Source of the DNA: Pseudomonas putida W15Oct28
GTDB taxonomy: Bacteria; Pseudomonadota; Gammaproteobacteria; Pseudomonadales; Pseudomonadaceae
Direction: 5' to 3'
DNA: 64,000 nt
NCBI RefSeq assembly: GCF_000708715.2
Contig: NZ_JENB01000004.1
Location: 1-64,000, forward strand
Positions within the stretch are counted from its first letter, which is position 1, and each line of letters starts with the position of its first letter. The position numbers and the translations under genes are program-made. Positions 52,149 to 63,822 of the stretch are shown piece by piece. Under the pieces are notes generated by a model. That model made no database searches, was not told the DNA's origin, and saw nothing but the letters and a program-made list of their open reading frames with translations.

Positions 52149-52994
52149 TTACCCCTTTACCGCGCCGGCCGTCAGCCCGCGGACGAAATATTTGCCTGCC
52201 ACCACGTACACCAGCAGGGTTGGCAGGCCGGCGATCATCGCTGCCGCCATGTCGACGTTGTATTCCTTGGCCCCGGTGCTGGTGTTGACCAGGTTGTTCA
52301 GGGCCACGGTGATCGGTTGCGAATCACCGCTGGAAAACACCACGCCGAACAGGAAGTCGTTCCAGATCTGGGTGAACTGCCAGATCAGGCAAACCATGAT
52401 GATGGGCGTGGACATCGGCAGGATGATGCGCCGGAAGATGGTGAAGAAGCCGGCACCGTCGAGGCGCGCGGCCTTCACCAGCGCATCAGGGATGCTCACG
52501 TAGAAGTTGCGGAAAAACAGCGTGGTAAAGGCCAGGCCGTAGACCACGTGCACCAGCACCAGGCCGCCGGTGGTGCTGGCCAGGCCCAACTTGCCGAGGG
52601 TGAACGAGGCCGGCAGTAGCACGGTCTGGAAGGGCAGGAAGCAGCCGAACAGCAGCAGGCCGAAGAACAGCTGCGAACCACGGAAACGCCACATCGACAG
52701 CACATAGCCGTTCAGCGCGCCAATGGTGGTGGAGATCAGCACCGCTGGCACGGTGATCATGATCGAGTTCCAGAAGTAACCGCTGACCGTGCCCCAGGCC
52801 TTGACCCAGCCAATGCCGGTAATCACCGTCGGCCAGCTCAGCAAGTTACCTGTGCTGATGTCTTCGGGGCTCTTGAAGCTGGTCAGCAGCATCACCACCA
52901 GCGGCACCAGGTACAGCAGCACAGCGATCAGCAACACCGCGTGGATGGCGATGCGGCTCAGGCTGAGCGCCGGTTTGTCGACAGGGCTATGCAT
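52149..52994 (-). CDS. gtsC: Glucose ABC transporter permease (GtsC)
   Basis: The 281-residue inner-membrane permease of the MalG type has six predicted helices and the EAA-like loop VKAARLDGAGFFTIFRRIILP, which contacts GtsD. It overlaps gtsB by eight bases. Confidence 0.94.
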   Translation of the reverse strand: MHSPVDKPALSLSRIAIHAVLLIAVLLYLVPLVVMLLTSFKSPEDISTGNLLSWPTVITGIGWVKAWGTVSGYFWNSIMITVPAVLISTTIGALNGYVLSMWRFRGSQLFFGLLLFGCFLPFQTVLLPASFTLGKLGLASTTGGLVLVHVVYGLAFTTLFFRNFYVSIPDALVKAARLDGAGFFTIFRRIILPMSTPIIMVCLIWQFTQIWNDFLFGVVFSSGDSQPITVALNNLVNTSTGAKEYNVDMAAAMIAGLPTLLVYVVAGKYFVRGLTAGAVKG

Positions 52995-53895
52995 GGCGTT
53001 TGCTCCGCAGCTCCGAGTACAGGTACGGCACGAGGATCGCCAGGATCGCCCCGAGCATGAGGATGGCGCTGGCCGAGCCCATGCCCATCTGGCCGCGGCT
53101 GAAGGTGAACGAGTACATGAACATTGCCGGCAGGTCGGACGAGTAGCCCGGGCCGCCCGCGGTCATCGCCGCCACCAGGTCGAAACTCTTGATGGCAATG
53201 TGCGAAAGGATCATCAGTGCACTGAAGAACACCGGGCGCAGGCTGGGCAGCACCACGGTCCAGTAGATGCGCGGCAGGCTGGCGCCATCCATCTGCGCCG
53301 CGCGGATGATCGACGGGTCGACGCCACGCAGGCCGGCGAGGAACATCGCCATGATGAAGCCCGAGGCCTGCCACACGGCCGCGATCACCAAGCAATACAC
53401 CACCCGGTCGGGGTCGATCAGCCAGTCCAGGCGAAAGCCCTCCCAGCCCCAGTCGCGCAACAACTTGTCCAGGCCCATGCCGGGGTTGAGCAGCCACTTC
53501 CAGGCGGTGCCGGTGACGATCATCGACAGCGCCATGGGGTACAGGTAAATGGTGCGGATGAAGCCCTCGCGGCGAATGCGCTGGTCCAGCAGCACCGCCA
53601 GCAACACACCGATGGCCAGGCTGATGGCGATGAACAGGCCACCAAACAGCAGCAGGTTCTTGCTTGCCACCCACCAGCGGTCGTTGTCGAACAGCCGGGC
53701 GTATTGCGCAAGGCCGGCCCACTTGTAGGTGGGCAGAAAGGTCGAGGTGGTGAAGGACAGTACGAAGGTCCAGAGGATGTAGCCGTAGAAGCCCACCAGG
53801 ATGATGAGCATGCTGGGCGCCAGCACCAGCTTGGGCAGCCAGCGCTGAAGCGCGTCCAGGGGTGAGGCCCGCAGTTGGGCGGTAGTTGTGGTCAT
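52987..53895 (-). CDS. gtsB: Glucose ABC transporter permease (GtsB)
   Basis: The 302-residue MalF-type permease has six membrane helices and the EAA-like loop IIRAAQMDGASLPRIYWTVVLP. It is the partner of GtsC in the membrane channel. A REP element of about 140 bases separates it from gtsA, which may lower its expression relative to the binding protein. Confidence 0.94.
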   Translation of the reverse strand: MTTTTAQLRASPLDALQRWLPKLVLAPSMLIILVGFYGYILWTFVLSFTTSTFLPTYKWAGLAQYARLFDNDRWWVASKNLLLFGGLFIAISLAIGVLLAVLLDQRIRREGFIRTIYLYPMALSMIVTGTAWKWLLNPGMGLDKLLRDWGWEGFRLDWLIDPDRVVYCLVIAAVWQASGFIMAMFLAGLRGVDPSIIRAAQMDGASLPRIYWTVVLPSLRPVFFSALMILSHIAIKSFDLVAAMTAGGPGYSSDLPAMFMYSFTFSRGQMGMGSASAILMLGAILAILVPYLYSELRSKRHA

Positions 53896-53927
53896 GGTTC
53901 ACCTCAAAGGCGCCGCCGCACGCTTTT

Positions 53928-54066
53928 TGTGGGAGCGGCCTTGTGTCGCGAAAGGGCTGCGCAGCAGCCCCGGGGGCCTGATGAACGAAGCTGCTCTGAA
54001 AGGACTACGCGGCCTGGTTTTGGGACCGCTTCGCGGTCCTATCGCGACGCAAGGCCGCTCCCACAA
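53928..54066. repeat. Paired REP element between gtsA and gtsB
   Basis: Inverted copies of GTGGGAGCGGCCTTGTGTCG surround a loop with GGACCGCTTCGCGGTCC, itself a small hairpin. It lies inside the operon between the solute-binding protein gene and the permease genes, a classic site for mRNA-stabilising REPs. Confidence 0.85.
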
Positions 54067-54092
54067 CCAGCCCGCACGGGCCTGACGTCGCT

Positions 54093-55379
54093 TTATTGGG
54101 CAGACTTGATCGCCGCCGCCAGCTTCTTCGCCGCATCGGCCGGGTCGGCCTTGGGGTCGTTGATGTAGTTGGTCACCACATCGAAGAATGCGCCCTGCAC
54201 GGCCAGCGTGGTGGCCATGTTGTGCGCCATGCTCGGCTGCAGGCCGCCAGTTTTGGCGTCGGCCAGGAAGTCCCTGGCTGACGCCTGCGCGCAGGCATCG
54301 AAGCCATACTTGCCCATGTCGGCGAGCATGTCGTTACGCACCGGGATCGACCCTTTGTTGCTGCTGAAGACCTTCTGGAAGTCCTGGCCCAGCACCTTGC
54401 GGGCAATGTCCTGCTGGCCGGCAGAGGTGCCGGCGTTGTTCTGCTTGAACACCACCAGCGAGTCGATGTTGTAGAGGAAGGCCTTCTCGGTGCCGGGGAA
54501 CGGCACGCACTGGTAATCCTTGCCGGCGGTTTTCTGCGCCAAGGTCCATTCGCTCTTGGCCCAGTCGCCCATGATCTGCATGCCGGCCTTGCCGTTGATG
54601 ACCTTGGCCGCTTCCAGGTTCCAGTCCTGGCCTTTGCCATCCGGGTCCATATAGGTGGCGACCCTTTTCAGTTCGGTCAGCGCCCGGACCATGTCCGGGC
54701 CGGTCAGGGCGGCGCTGTCGAGGTCGACCATGGCCTTCTTGTAGCCGTCTGTCCCCATTACCGACAGCACCACACTTTCGAACACCGTGCTGTCCTGCCA
54801 CGGCTGACCGCCATGGGCGAGCGGGATGAAACCGGCAGCCTTGAGCTTGTCGGCAGCAGCGTAGAATTCGTCGAGGGTGGTGGGCGCCTTGTCGATGCCA
54901 GCTTTCTTGAAGACTTCGGGGTTGATCCACAGCCAATTGGTACGGTGGATGTTTACCGGCACGGCGACATAATCGCCGTCGTACTTCACGGTGTCGGCGA
55001 CTTTCTTGTCGAGCAATGCGTCCCACTTTTCCTCTTGGGCCACATCCTTGAGTACATCGCCGTCGAGCAGGCCGGTGGCCGCCCAGTCCTGGATGTCTGG
55101 CCCTTTGATCTGTGCGACACCCGGCGGGTTGCCGGCTACGGCGCGGCTCTTGAGCACGGTCATGGCCGTGGCACCGCCACCGCCAGCGACGGCGCCATCC
55201 TTCCACGTAAAGCCGTCTTTCTCGACCTGTGCCTTGAGCACATCGACAGCCGCTTTTTCACCCCCGGAGGTCCACCAGTGCACCACCTCGACACTGCCTT
55301 TGGGTTCGGCAGCCTGGGCACTGAGCGGGAGTAAGGAAGCCAGGGAAATTGCGGCAGCGAGACGGAGCGTGGGATTCAT
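54093..55379 (-). CDS. gtsA: Glucose-binding protein of ABC transporter (GtsA)
   Basis: GtsA is the periplasmic receptor for glucose. The 428-residue protein has a signal peptide ([17 protein letters not shown]) and the extracellular solute-binding family 1 fold: [19 protein letters not shown] near the N-terminus, [19 protein letters not shown], and the [16 protein letters not shown] hinge stretch. It is the first gene of the gtsABCD-oprB operon and has a strong inverted repeat upstream. Confidence 0.95.
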   Translation of the reverse strand: MNPTLRLAAAISLASLLPLSAQAAEPKGSVEVVHWWTSGGEKAAVDVLKAQVEKDGFTWKDGAVAGGGGATAMTVLKSRAVAGNPPGVAQIKGPDIQDWAATGLLDGDVLKDVAQEEKWDALLDKKVADTVKYDGDYVAVPVNIHRTNWLWINPEVFKKAGIDKAPTTLDEFYAAADKLKAAGFIPLAHGGQPWQDSTVFESVVLSVMGTDGYKKAMVDLDSAALTGPDMVRALTELKRVATYMDPDGKGQDWNLEAAKVINGKAGMQIMGDWAKSEWTLAQKTAGKDYQCVPFPGTEKAFLYNIDSLVVFKQNNAGTSAGQQDIARKVLGQDFQKVFSSNKGSIPVRNDMLADMGKYGFDACAQASARDFLADAKTGGLQPSMAHNMATTLAVQGAFFDVVTNYINDPKADPADAAKKLAAAIKSAQ

Positions 55380-55460
55380 CGAAGCACCTTTCTTGTTGTT
55401 ATGCCGTGCAAGTCGGTCGCTTGCGTTGCATGGAGTCTAAACAGCGTGCCCGCCCCGCCA

Positions 55461-55499
55461 GGTAACGAAGCGATGCGTGAATGTCATCGTTTGGTTACA
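55461..55499. promoter_or_regulatory. Inverted repeat upstream of gtsA, candidate GltR operator
   Basis: GGTAACGAAGCGATG (55461-55475) and CATCGTTTGGTTACA (55485-55499) are complementary at 12 of 15 positions, with a nine-base spacer. The site begins 82 bases upstream of the gtsA start. The response regulator GltR, encoded next door, is the obvious candidate to bind it. Confidence 0.5.
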
Positions 55500-55524
55500 T
55501 TGCCGGTGACGGCAGCACAACAAT

Positions 55525-56979
55525 TCAGTCCAAACCCCGCGGCAGGTACAAGGTCACCCGCAACCCGCCCTCGCGCAGGTTCAGCAAGCTCACCTCGCCC
55601 CCATGGCTGTGGGCAATGTTGCGCGCAATCCCCAACCCCAGCCCATACCCCTGCTGCTGCCCGGCCAGCCGGAAATGCGGCTCGAACACCTGCTCCAGCT
55701 GCTGCTGCGGCACCCCCGGCCCCTGGTCGTCCACCTGCAGCACAAAGCCCTCGGCACTGTCGATGATGCGCAGCCGTGCCCGCTCGCCGTACTTGATGGC
55801 GTTGTCGATCAGGTTGCCGATGCAGCGTCGCAGCGCCAGCGGCTTGCCTGGGTAAGGCGCCAGCGCCCGGCCTTCGACCGTGATGCGGCCATCACGCAGA
55901 TAAGGCTCGGCCAGAATCTCCAGCACCTGGTTGAGGTCGACCGGCTCTATGTTCTCGTGGATATCGGTGTCCTTCACGCACTGCAACGCACCTTTGACCA
56001 GCAGCTCCAGCTCGTCCAGGTCCTGGCTGAACTTGGCCTGCAGGCGCTCGTCCTCCAGCAGTTCGACACGCAGGCGCAGGCGGGTGATCGGCGTGCGCAG
56101 GTCGTGGGAGATGGCGCTGAACAGCTGGCTGCGTTCGGTCAGGTAGCGGCTGATACGCTCACGCATGCTGTTGAACGCCCGGCTTACCTCGACCACCTCG
56201 CTGCCACCGCCTTCAGCGACTGGCGCCACATCCGCGCCCAGCGACATCTCCCGCGCAGCGCGCGCCAGGCGCTTGAGCGGCCAGCTCTGCCAGTGCACCA
56301 GCAAACCGATGAACAACAGCAGCAAGGCGGTGGTGAGCACGATGAAACCGATCTGCTGGCGTGGCAGGCGTTCGGCCTCAAGGCTGGTATAGGGCTCGGG
56401 CAGCAGCGAGGCAATGTACAGCCACTCGCCCTCGCCCAGGCGGATCTGCGTCACCAGTACCGGCGGCTTGAGCGGCTCCAGGGTCAGCGAGTAATGCGCC
56501 CAGGAGCTTGGCAGCTCGTCGAGTTTCAGGCCGCTGTTGAAAATGCGCAGCTCGTCGGGCGCGACGAACTCAACGGAAATATCCATCTGCGAGCCCAGCC
56601 GTTCGTGCAGCACCTGCTGGAACACATCGATCACTGCCTGCTTGCGTGGGGTGATGGGCAGCACCTGCATGTCCAGCGGCTTGGCGTTGAGCGAGACGAA
56701 AAAGCGCGTGCCGCCCATGCTACGCAACTGGTCGAGCACCATCGGCCGATAGGCCACCGGCAACGAGCGGAAGTAACTGACACTGGCACTCATGGAATGG
56801 GCCAGGCTGCTGGCGCTGGCGCGCAGGCCCTGCAGCTGGCTGGCGCGCAACTGGGCCACCCAGATGATGCTCGACAAACCTTGGGCCAGCAGCACCACCA
56901 ACAGGGTCAGCAGCAGCATGCGCCCCAGTAGCGAGCGTGGCAGCAGGCGCCAGCGCCGCTCAGGGCGCACTGCAGACAT
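55525..56979 (-). CDS. gltS: Sensor histidine kinase GltS (glucose two-component system)
   Basis: The 484-residue sensor kinase has two membrane helices enclosing a periplasmic domain of about 150 residues, a HAMP segment (WPLKRLARAAREMSLGADV), the HisKA motif FSAISHDLRTPITRLRLRVE with the phospho-accepting His, and an HATPase domain with LIDNAIKYG and GLGLGIARNIAHSHGGE. I start at MSAVRPERRW, 56979, which overlaps the gltR stop. It pairs with GltR to control glucose transport genes. Confidence 0.9.
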   Translation of the reverse strand: MSAVRPERRWRLLPRSLLGRMLLLTLLVVLLAQGLSSIIWVAQLRASQLQGLRASASSLAHSMSASVSYFRSLPVAYRPMVLDQLRSMGGTRFFVSLNAKPLDMQVLPITPRKQAVIDVFQQVLHERLGSQMDISVEFVAPDELRIFNSGLKLDELPSSWAHYSLTLEPLKPPVLVTQIRLGEGEWLYIASLLPEPYTSLEAERLPRQQIGFIVLTTALLLLFIGLLVHWQSWPLKRLARAAREMSLGADVAPVAEGGGSEVVEVSRAFNSMRERISRYLTERSQLFSAISHDLRTPITRLRLRVELLEDERLQAKFSQDLDELELLVKGALQCVKDTDIHENIEPVDLNQVLEILAEPYLRDGRITVEGRALAPYPGKPLALRRCIGNLIDNAIKYGERARLRIIDSAEGFVLQVDDQGPGVPQQQLEQVFEPHFRLAGQQQGYGLGLGIARNIAHSHGGEVSLLNLREGGLRVTLYLPRGLD

Positions 56980-57685
56980 GCGCCGCCAACAGGTAGCCGC
57001 TGCCACGCACCGTGCGGATCAGCCGGGGGGGCTTGTCGGTGTCGCGCAGGCGCTGGCGCAAGCGGCTGACCGCCATGTCGACGATGCGGTCCAGCGGCAT
57101 CGGCTCGCGACCACGGGTGGCGTTGCCGATGGTGTCGCGGTCGAGAATCTGCTGCGGATGGTCGAGGAACAGCTTGAGCAGGGCGAAGTCGGCGCCGGAC
57201 AGAATCACCTCTTCACCGTCGTGGTGGAACAGACGGTGGCTGACCGTGTCCAGGCGCCAGTCGTCGAAGGCCAGCACGGCACTGCCCGGCGCCGACTGGC
57301 CGAATTCGGCGCGGCGCAGCAGGGCCTTGATCCTTGCTTGCAGTTCGCGAGGGCTGAACGGTTTGCCCAGGTAGTCGTCAGCGCCCAGTTCCAGGCCGAT
57401 GACCCGGTCGGCTTCATCGGAGCTGGCAGTGAGCATGATGATCGGCACCCGTGCCTGGCGCGGGTGCTGACGCACCCAGCGGCACAGGCTGAAGCCGTCT
57501 TCGTCGGGCAGCATGACGTCGAGGATGACCAGGTCGCAGGGGGTGGTTTCCAGCGCGTGACGAAAGCCCTTTCCATCGGCTTCGGCATGCACCTGGAAGC
57601 CGGAGCGGCTCAGGTAGGTTTGCAGCAGTTCGCGGATTTCCTGGTCGTCGTCGACCATCAGGATCGATTTGCCGGCAGTGCTCAA
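56960..57685 (-). CDS. gltR: Response regulator GltR (OmpR family)
   Basis: The 241-residue regulator has a receiver domain (ILMVDDDQEIRELL, phospho-acceptor Asp in LVILDVMLPDEDG, LTASSDEADRV, the lysine of GKPFSPREL) and a C-terminal OmpR winged helix (DRIVDMAVSRLRQRLRD, IRTVRGSGYLL). In P. putida it activates gtsABCD-oprB expression in response to glucose-derived signals. It is followed directly by gltS with a 20-base overlap. Confidence 0.92.
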   Translation of the reverse strand: MSTAGKSILMVDDDQEIRELLQTYLSRSGFQVHAEADGKGFRHALETTPCDLVILDVMLPDEDGFSLCRWVRQHPRQARVPIIMLTASSDEADRVIGLELGADDYLGKPFSPRELQARIKALLRRAEFGQSAPGSAVLAFDDWRLDTVSHRLFHHDGEEVILSGADFALLKLFLDHPQQILDRDTIGNATRGREPMPLDRIVDMAVSRLRQRLRDTDKPPRLIRTVRGSGYLLAAHVCSAP

Positions 57686-57730
57686 GGTGGTCCTTCCTCT
57701 TGTCAGTTACAGGTCTTGGATGCCTGTTAT

Positions 57731-57832
57731 TGGGGCCGCTTCGCGCCCCATCGCGACGCAAGGCCGCTCCTACACACTGCGCGGTCCCTGTAGGAGCGGC
57801 CTTGTGTCGCGATGGGCCGCGCAGCGGCCCCC
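57731..57832. repeat. Paired REP element between glk and gltR
   Basis: Inverted copies of GCGACGCAAGGCCGCTCCTA surround the loop CACACTGCGCGGTCC, with outer GGGGCCGC/GCGGCCCC arms. It splits edd-glk from gltR-gltS in the operon. Confidence 0.82.
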
Positions 57833-57838
57833 TTACGC

Positions 57839-58797
57839 CTAGCTATGATCCAAAGCCTGCTGCAAGGCCACACCAGAGCCCAGCAACCCGGAAAACTCTG
57901 CCGTCACCAGCCACACCGGCACGCCCGCGAAATAGCCACTCATGCAGCCCTTGTCGGCAAAACTCGCAGCAAACCCGCTACGCAGGAACAGCTCGGCAAA
58001 ACGCGGAATCACGCCGCCGACAATATAGACCCCACCTCGCGCCCCCAGCGTGAGCACGTTGTTACCCGCCACACGCCCAAGGAACCGGCAGAACTGCTCG
58101 ACCACCGCCAGCGCCCGGGGCTCGCCGCCCAGCGCGGCGTCGGTAATCTGCGCTGGGGTCTTGTGCCTGGGTGTGTCGCCATCCAGCGCACAGATTGCCT
58201 GGTACAGCCGCACCAGGCCACCGCCACTGAGCACGGTCTCGGCACTGACATGGCCGATCTGCCCGTGGATCTGCTGGTGGATCGCCGCTTCGCGGGCATT
58301 GCCCACCGGCAGGTCGACATGGCCGCCCTCCCCCGGCAAGGCTTGCCAGTGATGTTCACCCAGGCGCAGCAGCGAACCGACGCCCAGGCCAGTGCCAGGC
58401 CCAATCACCAACGCAGGCCGCAACGGGTCAGCCTGACCGGGGCACACCTCGCGGTACTCCCCTTCGCGCAGGCGGGTCATGCCCAGCGCCATGGCGGTGA
58501 AGTCGTTGATCAGCAACAGCCGCTCGACCTGCAAGGTCTTGCAGAAAGCCGTACGGCTCAGGCGCCAATGGTTGTTGGTAAAGCGAAATTCATCGCCATC
58601 GACCGGCCCGGCTACCGCCAGGCATACAGCCGCCAACCCGCCGCGGGCGATGCCTTGGCCTTCGAGGTAAACCTCGATGGCCTGCTCCGGGCTGGTGTAA
58701 TCCGCAGTGGCGAAGACTTTTACCTCATGCAGCTGGTTGTCACGCCACAACGCAAAACGGGCATTGGTGCCACCGATGTCGCCAACCAGCAGGTCCT

Positions 58798-58801
<4 letters not shown>
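57839..58801 (-). CDS. glk: Glucokinase (Glk)
   Basis: Glk phosphorylates glucose with ATP. The 320-residue bacterial-type glucokinase has the phosphate loop [27 protein letters not shown] with the catalytic Asp, and [13 protein letters not shown]. It overlaps the end of edd by four bases, as in the classical edd-glk-gltR-gltS cluster. Confidence 0.95.
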
Positions 58802-60624
<1,823 letters not shown>

Positions 60625-60888
60625 GTACTGGACTCCAGGCTAATTGTAAGGGCGGTTTACCGGGCATTTCCCCTCCAAACGATTGCGGCCTAGGCTCAAG
60701 GTAAGGAGCCTGCTGCATCGGTGGAAGCACATCGCCCAACCACTCGTTGTATGTTTAAACAAAATACTGCCACTAAAAAGGCTTGTTTTCTATCGCCCAG
60801 TGAATAATCTTGTAATTCCAACAACAAAACCGTTTCAGTGAAGCTCCTTTTTGCCACAGGTTTCACTCGGACTGCCAGAGGTACTGCC
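60625..60888. promoter_or_regulatory. edd / gap-1 divergent control region with HexR-like operator
   Basis: The 264-base region holds TGTAAT-TCCA-ACAACA at 60811-60826, extended to TTGT...ACAA (60810-60827). This matches the described P. putida HexR consensus and the zwf site in spacing. It lies 62 bases before the gap start. The rest shows no further motif I trust. Confidence 0.7.
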
Positions 60889-61890
60889 ATGACCCTACGC
60901 ATCGCCATCAATGGATTCGGCCGCATCGGGCGCAACGTCCTGCGCGCACTGTATACCCAAGGCTACCGCCAGGACCTGCAGGTCGTCGCCATCAACGACC
61001 TGGGCGACAGCGCCATGAACGCCCACCTGCTCAAGTACGACAGCGTGCACGGCACTTTCGACGCCACGGTCGAGGCCGACCATGAAAGCCTGACGGTCAA
61101 TGGTGACCGTATCGCGGTCAGTGCCATCCGCAACCCGGCCGAGCTGCCCTGGAAGGCCGAGGCGATCGACGTGGTGTTCGAATGCACCGGGCTGTTCACT
61201 GACCGCGCCAAGGCCGCTGCACACCTTGCTGCAGGGGCGGGCAAGGTGATTGTCTCGGCACCCGCCAAGGGTGCCGATGCCACTGTGGTGTACGGGGTCA
61301 ACCATGACATCCTGCGGGCCTCGCACCAGGTCATTTCCAACGCCTCCTGCACCACCAACTGCCTGGCGCCGATCGCCCAGGTGCTGCACCGCGAGTTCGG
61401 CATCGAACAAGGCCTGATGACCACCATTCACGCCTACACCAACGACCAGGTACTGACCGACATGTACCACAGCGACCCGTACCGTGCGCGTTCGGCCACC
61501 CAGTCGATGATCCCGAGCAAGACCGGCGCCGCCGAGGCCGTGGGCCTGGTGCTGCCGGAGCTGGCCGGCAAGCTGACCGGCATGGCCGTGCGGGTGCCGG
61601 TGATCAACGTGTCGCTGGTGGACCTCACCGTCAACCTCCAACGCGAGGCCACGGCCGAGCAGGTCAACCAGCTGTTCCTTGAAGCCAGCAAGCATTCCAA
61701 GGTATTGGGCTACAACGCCTTGCCGTTGGTTTCCTGCGATTTCAACCACAACCCGCTGTCTTCCATTTTCGATGCCAACCATACCCGGGCCAACGGGCGC
61801 ATGCTCAAGGTGCTGGCGTGGTATGACAACGAGTGGGGGTTCAGCAACCGCATGCTGGATAACTGCCTGGCGTTACATCGGGCAGGCTGA
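60889..61890 (+). CDS. gapA: Glyceraldehyde-3-phosphate dehydrogenase, type I (Gap-1)
   Basis: Gap-1 oxidises the triose phosphate produced by Eda. The 333-residue protein starts [18 protein letters not shown], has the active-site stretch [12 protein letters not shown] with the catalytic Cys, and ends with [14 protein letters not shown]. The ATG at 60889 is preceded by AGAGG; the longer upstream reading is unlikely. HexR probably controls it together with edd. Confidence 0.96.
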   Translation: MTLRIAINGFGRIGRNVLRALYTQGYRQDLQVVAINDLGDSAMNAHLLKYDSVHGTFDATVEADHESLTVNGDRIAVSAIRNPAELPWKAEAIDVVFECTGLFTDRAKAAAHLAAGAGKVIVSAPAKGADATVVYGVNHDILRASHQVISNASCTTNCLAPIAQVLHREFGIEQGLMTTIHAYTNDQVLTDMYHSDPYRARSATQSMIPSKTGAAEAVGLVLPELAGKLTGMAVRVPVINVSLVDLTVNLQREATAEQVNQLFLEASKHSKVLGYNALPLVSCDFNHNPLSSIFDANHTRANGRMLKVLAWYDNEWGFSNRMLDNCLALHRAG

Positions 61891-61897
61891 CGCAGCC

Positions 61898-62019
61898 TTT
61901 GTGGGAGCGGCCTTGCGTCGCGAAAGGGCCGCAAAGCGGCCCCCGGATTTCGGCATTTGCGCAGAAATTTCTGGGGCTGCTTTGCAGCCCTTTCGCGACG
62001 CAAGGCCGCTCCCACAAAA
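61898..62019. repeat. Paired REP element after gap-1
   Basis: The arms TTTGTGGGAGCGGCCTTGCG and its inverted copy GCAAGGCCGCTCCCACAAA are long and near-perfect, with inner GGGCCGC/GCAGCCC arms. It probably terminates gap-1 and insulates the sigma-factor cassette. Confidence 0.88.
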
Positions 62020-62089
62020 AGCACTCCGACCGCCAGCTACTCACAATCTTTACCTTTTCCTAACATTTCCACACTTGACCAACGGCATA

Positions 62090-62108
62090 GATGATAAGCA
62101 TTATCATT
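62090..62108. promoter_or_regulatory. Fur box upstream of ECF sigma gene
   Basis: GATGATAAGCATTATCATT matches the 19-base Fur consensus GATAATGATAATCATTATC at most positions. It lies 26 bases before the GTG start of the sigma factor, with a possible -35 TTGACC at 62075-62080. Repression by Fur under iron-rich conditions is very likely. Confidence 0.85.
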
Positions 62109-62133
62109 AACCTTTCGTCGGCCAGGTCCCCCC

Positions 62134-62646
62134 GTGAGTCAGTCCCGGTTCAACTCCGTCTTCCTCGTCCAGCGCCTTACCCTGCTGCGCACCTTGCAGC
62201 GCATGGTCGGCAACCCCAGCACGGCCGAAGACCTGCTGCAGGAAACCTACCTGCGGGTGTCTCGCGCCTTGGGCGAGCGGCCCATCGAGCATATCGAGCC
62301 GTTCGTGTTCCAGACCGCGCGCAACCTGGCGCTGGACCACCTGCGCGCACGCCGGGTGCAGGCACGCATGCTGGTCGACGATGTCCCTGACGAAGTGCTG
62401 CACAGCGTGGCCGCGCCCGCTACCAGCAGCGAGGATGCCGCCCATGCCGAGCAGTTGCTCAAGCACCTGAGTGTCAGCCTCAACCAGCTGAGCGAACGCC
62501 AGCAGCGCATCTTCATCCTCAGCCGACTGCATGGCGCCACCTACCTGGAAATTGCCGAACAACTGAGTGTTTCGCCCAGCACGGTGCAGAAGGAATTGAA
62601 ACTGATCATGGCGATCTGCATGGGTGTTGCCGAGCGCCTCAAGTAG
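62134..62646 (+). CDS. ECF sigma factor, FecI-type
   Basis: The 170-residue sigma factor has region 2 (AEDLLQETYLRV, FVFQTARNLALDHLRARRVQ) and region 4 (LSERQQRIFILSRLHGATYLEIAEQLSVSPSTVQKEL) of iron-starvation ECF factors. It starts at a GTG codon after the Fur box. It should direct transcription of the TonB receptor after signalling through the FecR-like protein. Confidence 0.93.
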   Translation: MSQSRFNSVFLVQRLTLLRTLQRMVGNPSTAEDLLQETYLRVSRALGERPIEHIEPFVFQTARNLALDHLRARRVQARMLVDDVPDEVLHSVAAPATSSEDAAHAEQLLKHLSVSLNQLSERQQRIFILSRLHGATYLEIAEQLSVSPSTVQKELKLIMAICMGVAERLK

Positions 62647-62733
62647 TCCGGGCGCAGCCGAGCGGTAACGCAAAGCCCTTGCCACACCCCGCCTTAGCCT
62701 TGATCATTCGCAAAAACCATTCAAGGATTCGCC

Positions 62734-63696
62734 GTGACTGACAGCCCCGCCTCTCGCCCGTCACCTGCCGGGCCCTGTGCCCGTGCTCGTGCCATGGACG
62801 AGGCGCTGGACTGGCTGGTGCGCCTGCAATGCGCCGATACCGAGGACACCCAGGCCTTTGAAGCCTGGCTGAGCGCCGCACCGGAAAACGCCGAGGCCTA
62901 TGTCGAGGCAGAAGCACTGTGGAACGGTACGCCGTTGCACCAGGCGGCCACGCAGATGCACCAGCAGCAACGCCGCTCGTGGCGCGGGCGCATGCGCAGC
63001 CACTGGAAACCCCTGGCCACCGCCGCAGTGCTGCTGGTCGGGCTGTTCACCGTCGGTAACCTGCCCACCCGTTTGCAGGCCGACCACCTGACCGTGGTGG
63101 GCGAGCGCCAGCGCCTGCAGCTGGAAGACGGCGCGAAAGTGCTGCTCAACACCAACTCGGCATTTGCCAGCGACCGCCGGGACGGCCGCCAGGTCGCCCG
63201 CCTGCTGCAGGGTGAGGCTTACTTCCAGATACCCGAGGGCGCACTGCTGCCGCTTGAGGTAGAGGCCGGGCCGTTGCGCGCACAGGTGCGCGATACCGAC
63301 TTTGCCGTGCGCTACCTCGATGGTGAGGCCCAGGTGCGGGTGCAACGCGGCGATGTCGACCTGCAAGGGGCACGCGACCAGCGCATCCGCCTGAGTGCCG
63401 GAGACAGCATCAGCGTTGGCCCGCAGGGCTTCGGCCAACGCCAACGCGCCGACATGCAAAAGGACCTGGCCTGGGTCGACGGCCGCCTGGTGTTCGAGAA
63501 TTGCCCGTTGAGCCAGGTGCTGGCTGAAGTACGGCGCTACTACCCAGGCTGGATCATCAGCCGCAATGCCCAGCTGGAAGACGTTGCAGTCACTGGCAAC
63601 TACCGCCTCGACCAGCCGCTGGAAACCCTGCGCGCACTGGCCCACATCACCTCGGCACAGCTGCATGAGTACCCTGCGCTGGTGATTCTGAACTGA
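62734..63696 (+). CDS. FecR-family anti-sigma factor/regulator
   Basis: The 320-residue protein has the FecR layout: a cytoplasmic N-terminal sigma-interacting region with AMDEALDWLVRLQ and WLSAAPENAEAYVEAEALW, one membrane helix (PLATAAVLLVGLFTVG), and a periplasmic domain with VGERQRLQLEDGAKVLLNTNS and GEAYFQI, plus a C-terminal STN-like end. It uses a GTG start. It transmits the siderophore signal from the outer-membrane receptor to the sigma factor. Confidence 0.92.
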   Translation: MTDSPASRPSPAGPCARARAMDEALDWLVRLQCADTEDTQAFEAWLSAAPENAEAYVEAEALWNGTPLHQAATQMHQQQRRSWRGRMRSHWKPLATAAVLLVGLFTVGNLPTRLQADHLTVVGERQRLQLEDGAKVLLNTNSAFASDRRDGRQVARLLQGEAYFQIPEGALLPLEVEAGPLRAQVRDTDFAVRYLDGEAQVRVQRGDVDLQGARDQRIRLSAGDSISVGPQGFGQRQRADMQKDLAWVDGRLVFENCPLSQVLAEVRRYYPGWIISRNAQLEDVAVTGNYRLDQPLETLRALAHITSAQLHEYPALVILN

Positions 63697-63822
63697 CCCC
63701 GAAATTATTTTTACGCGATCGCCCTGCCCCGCCCGTCTCGTTATAGCCAATGCAACTGATTCTTGTTTGAAAACGAGAACAGCAATCACCTATAACAGCC
63801 CGCGCATCAGGGAGCGCTTTCG

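Noticed and set aside
63697..63822. Second Fur box or clear sigma-specific promoter before the TonB receptor
   Set aside because: Only weak AT-rich partial matches were seen; I could not define a convincing element.
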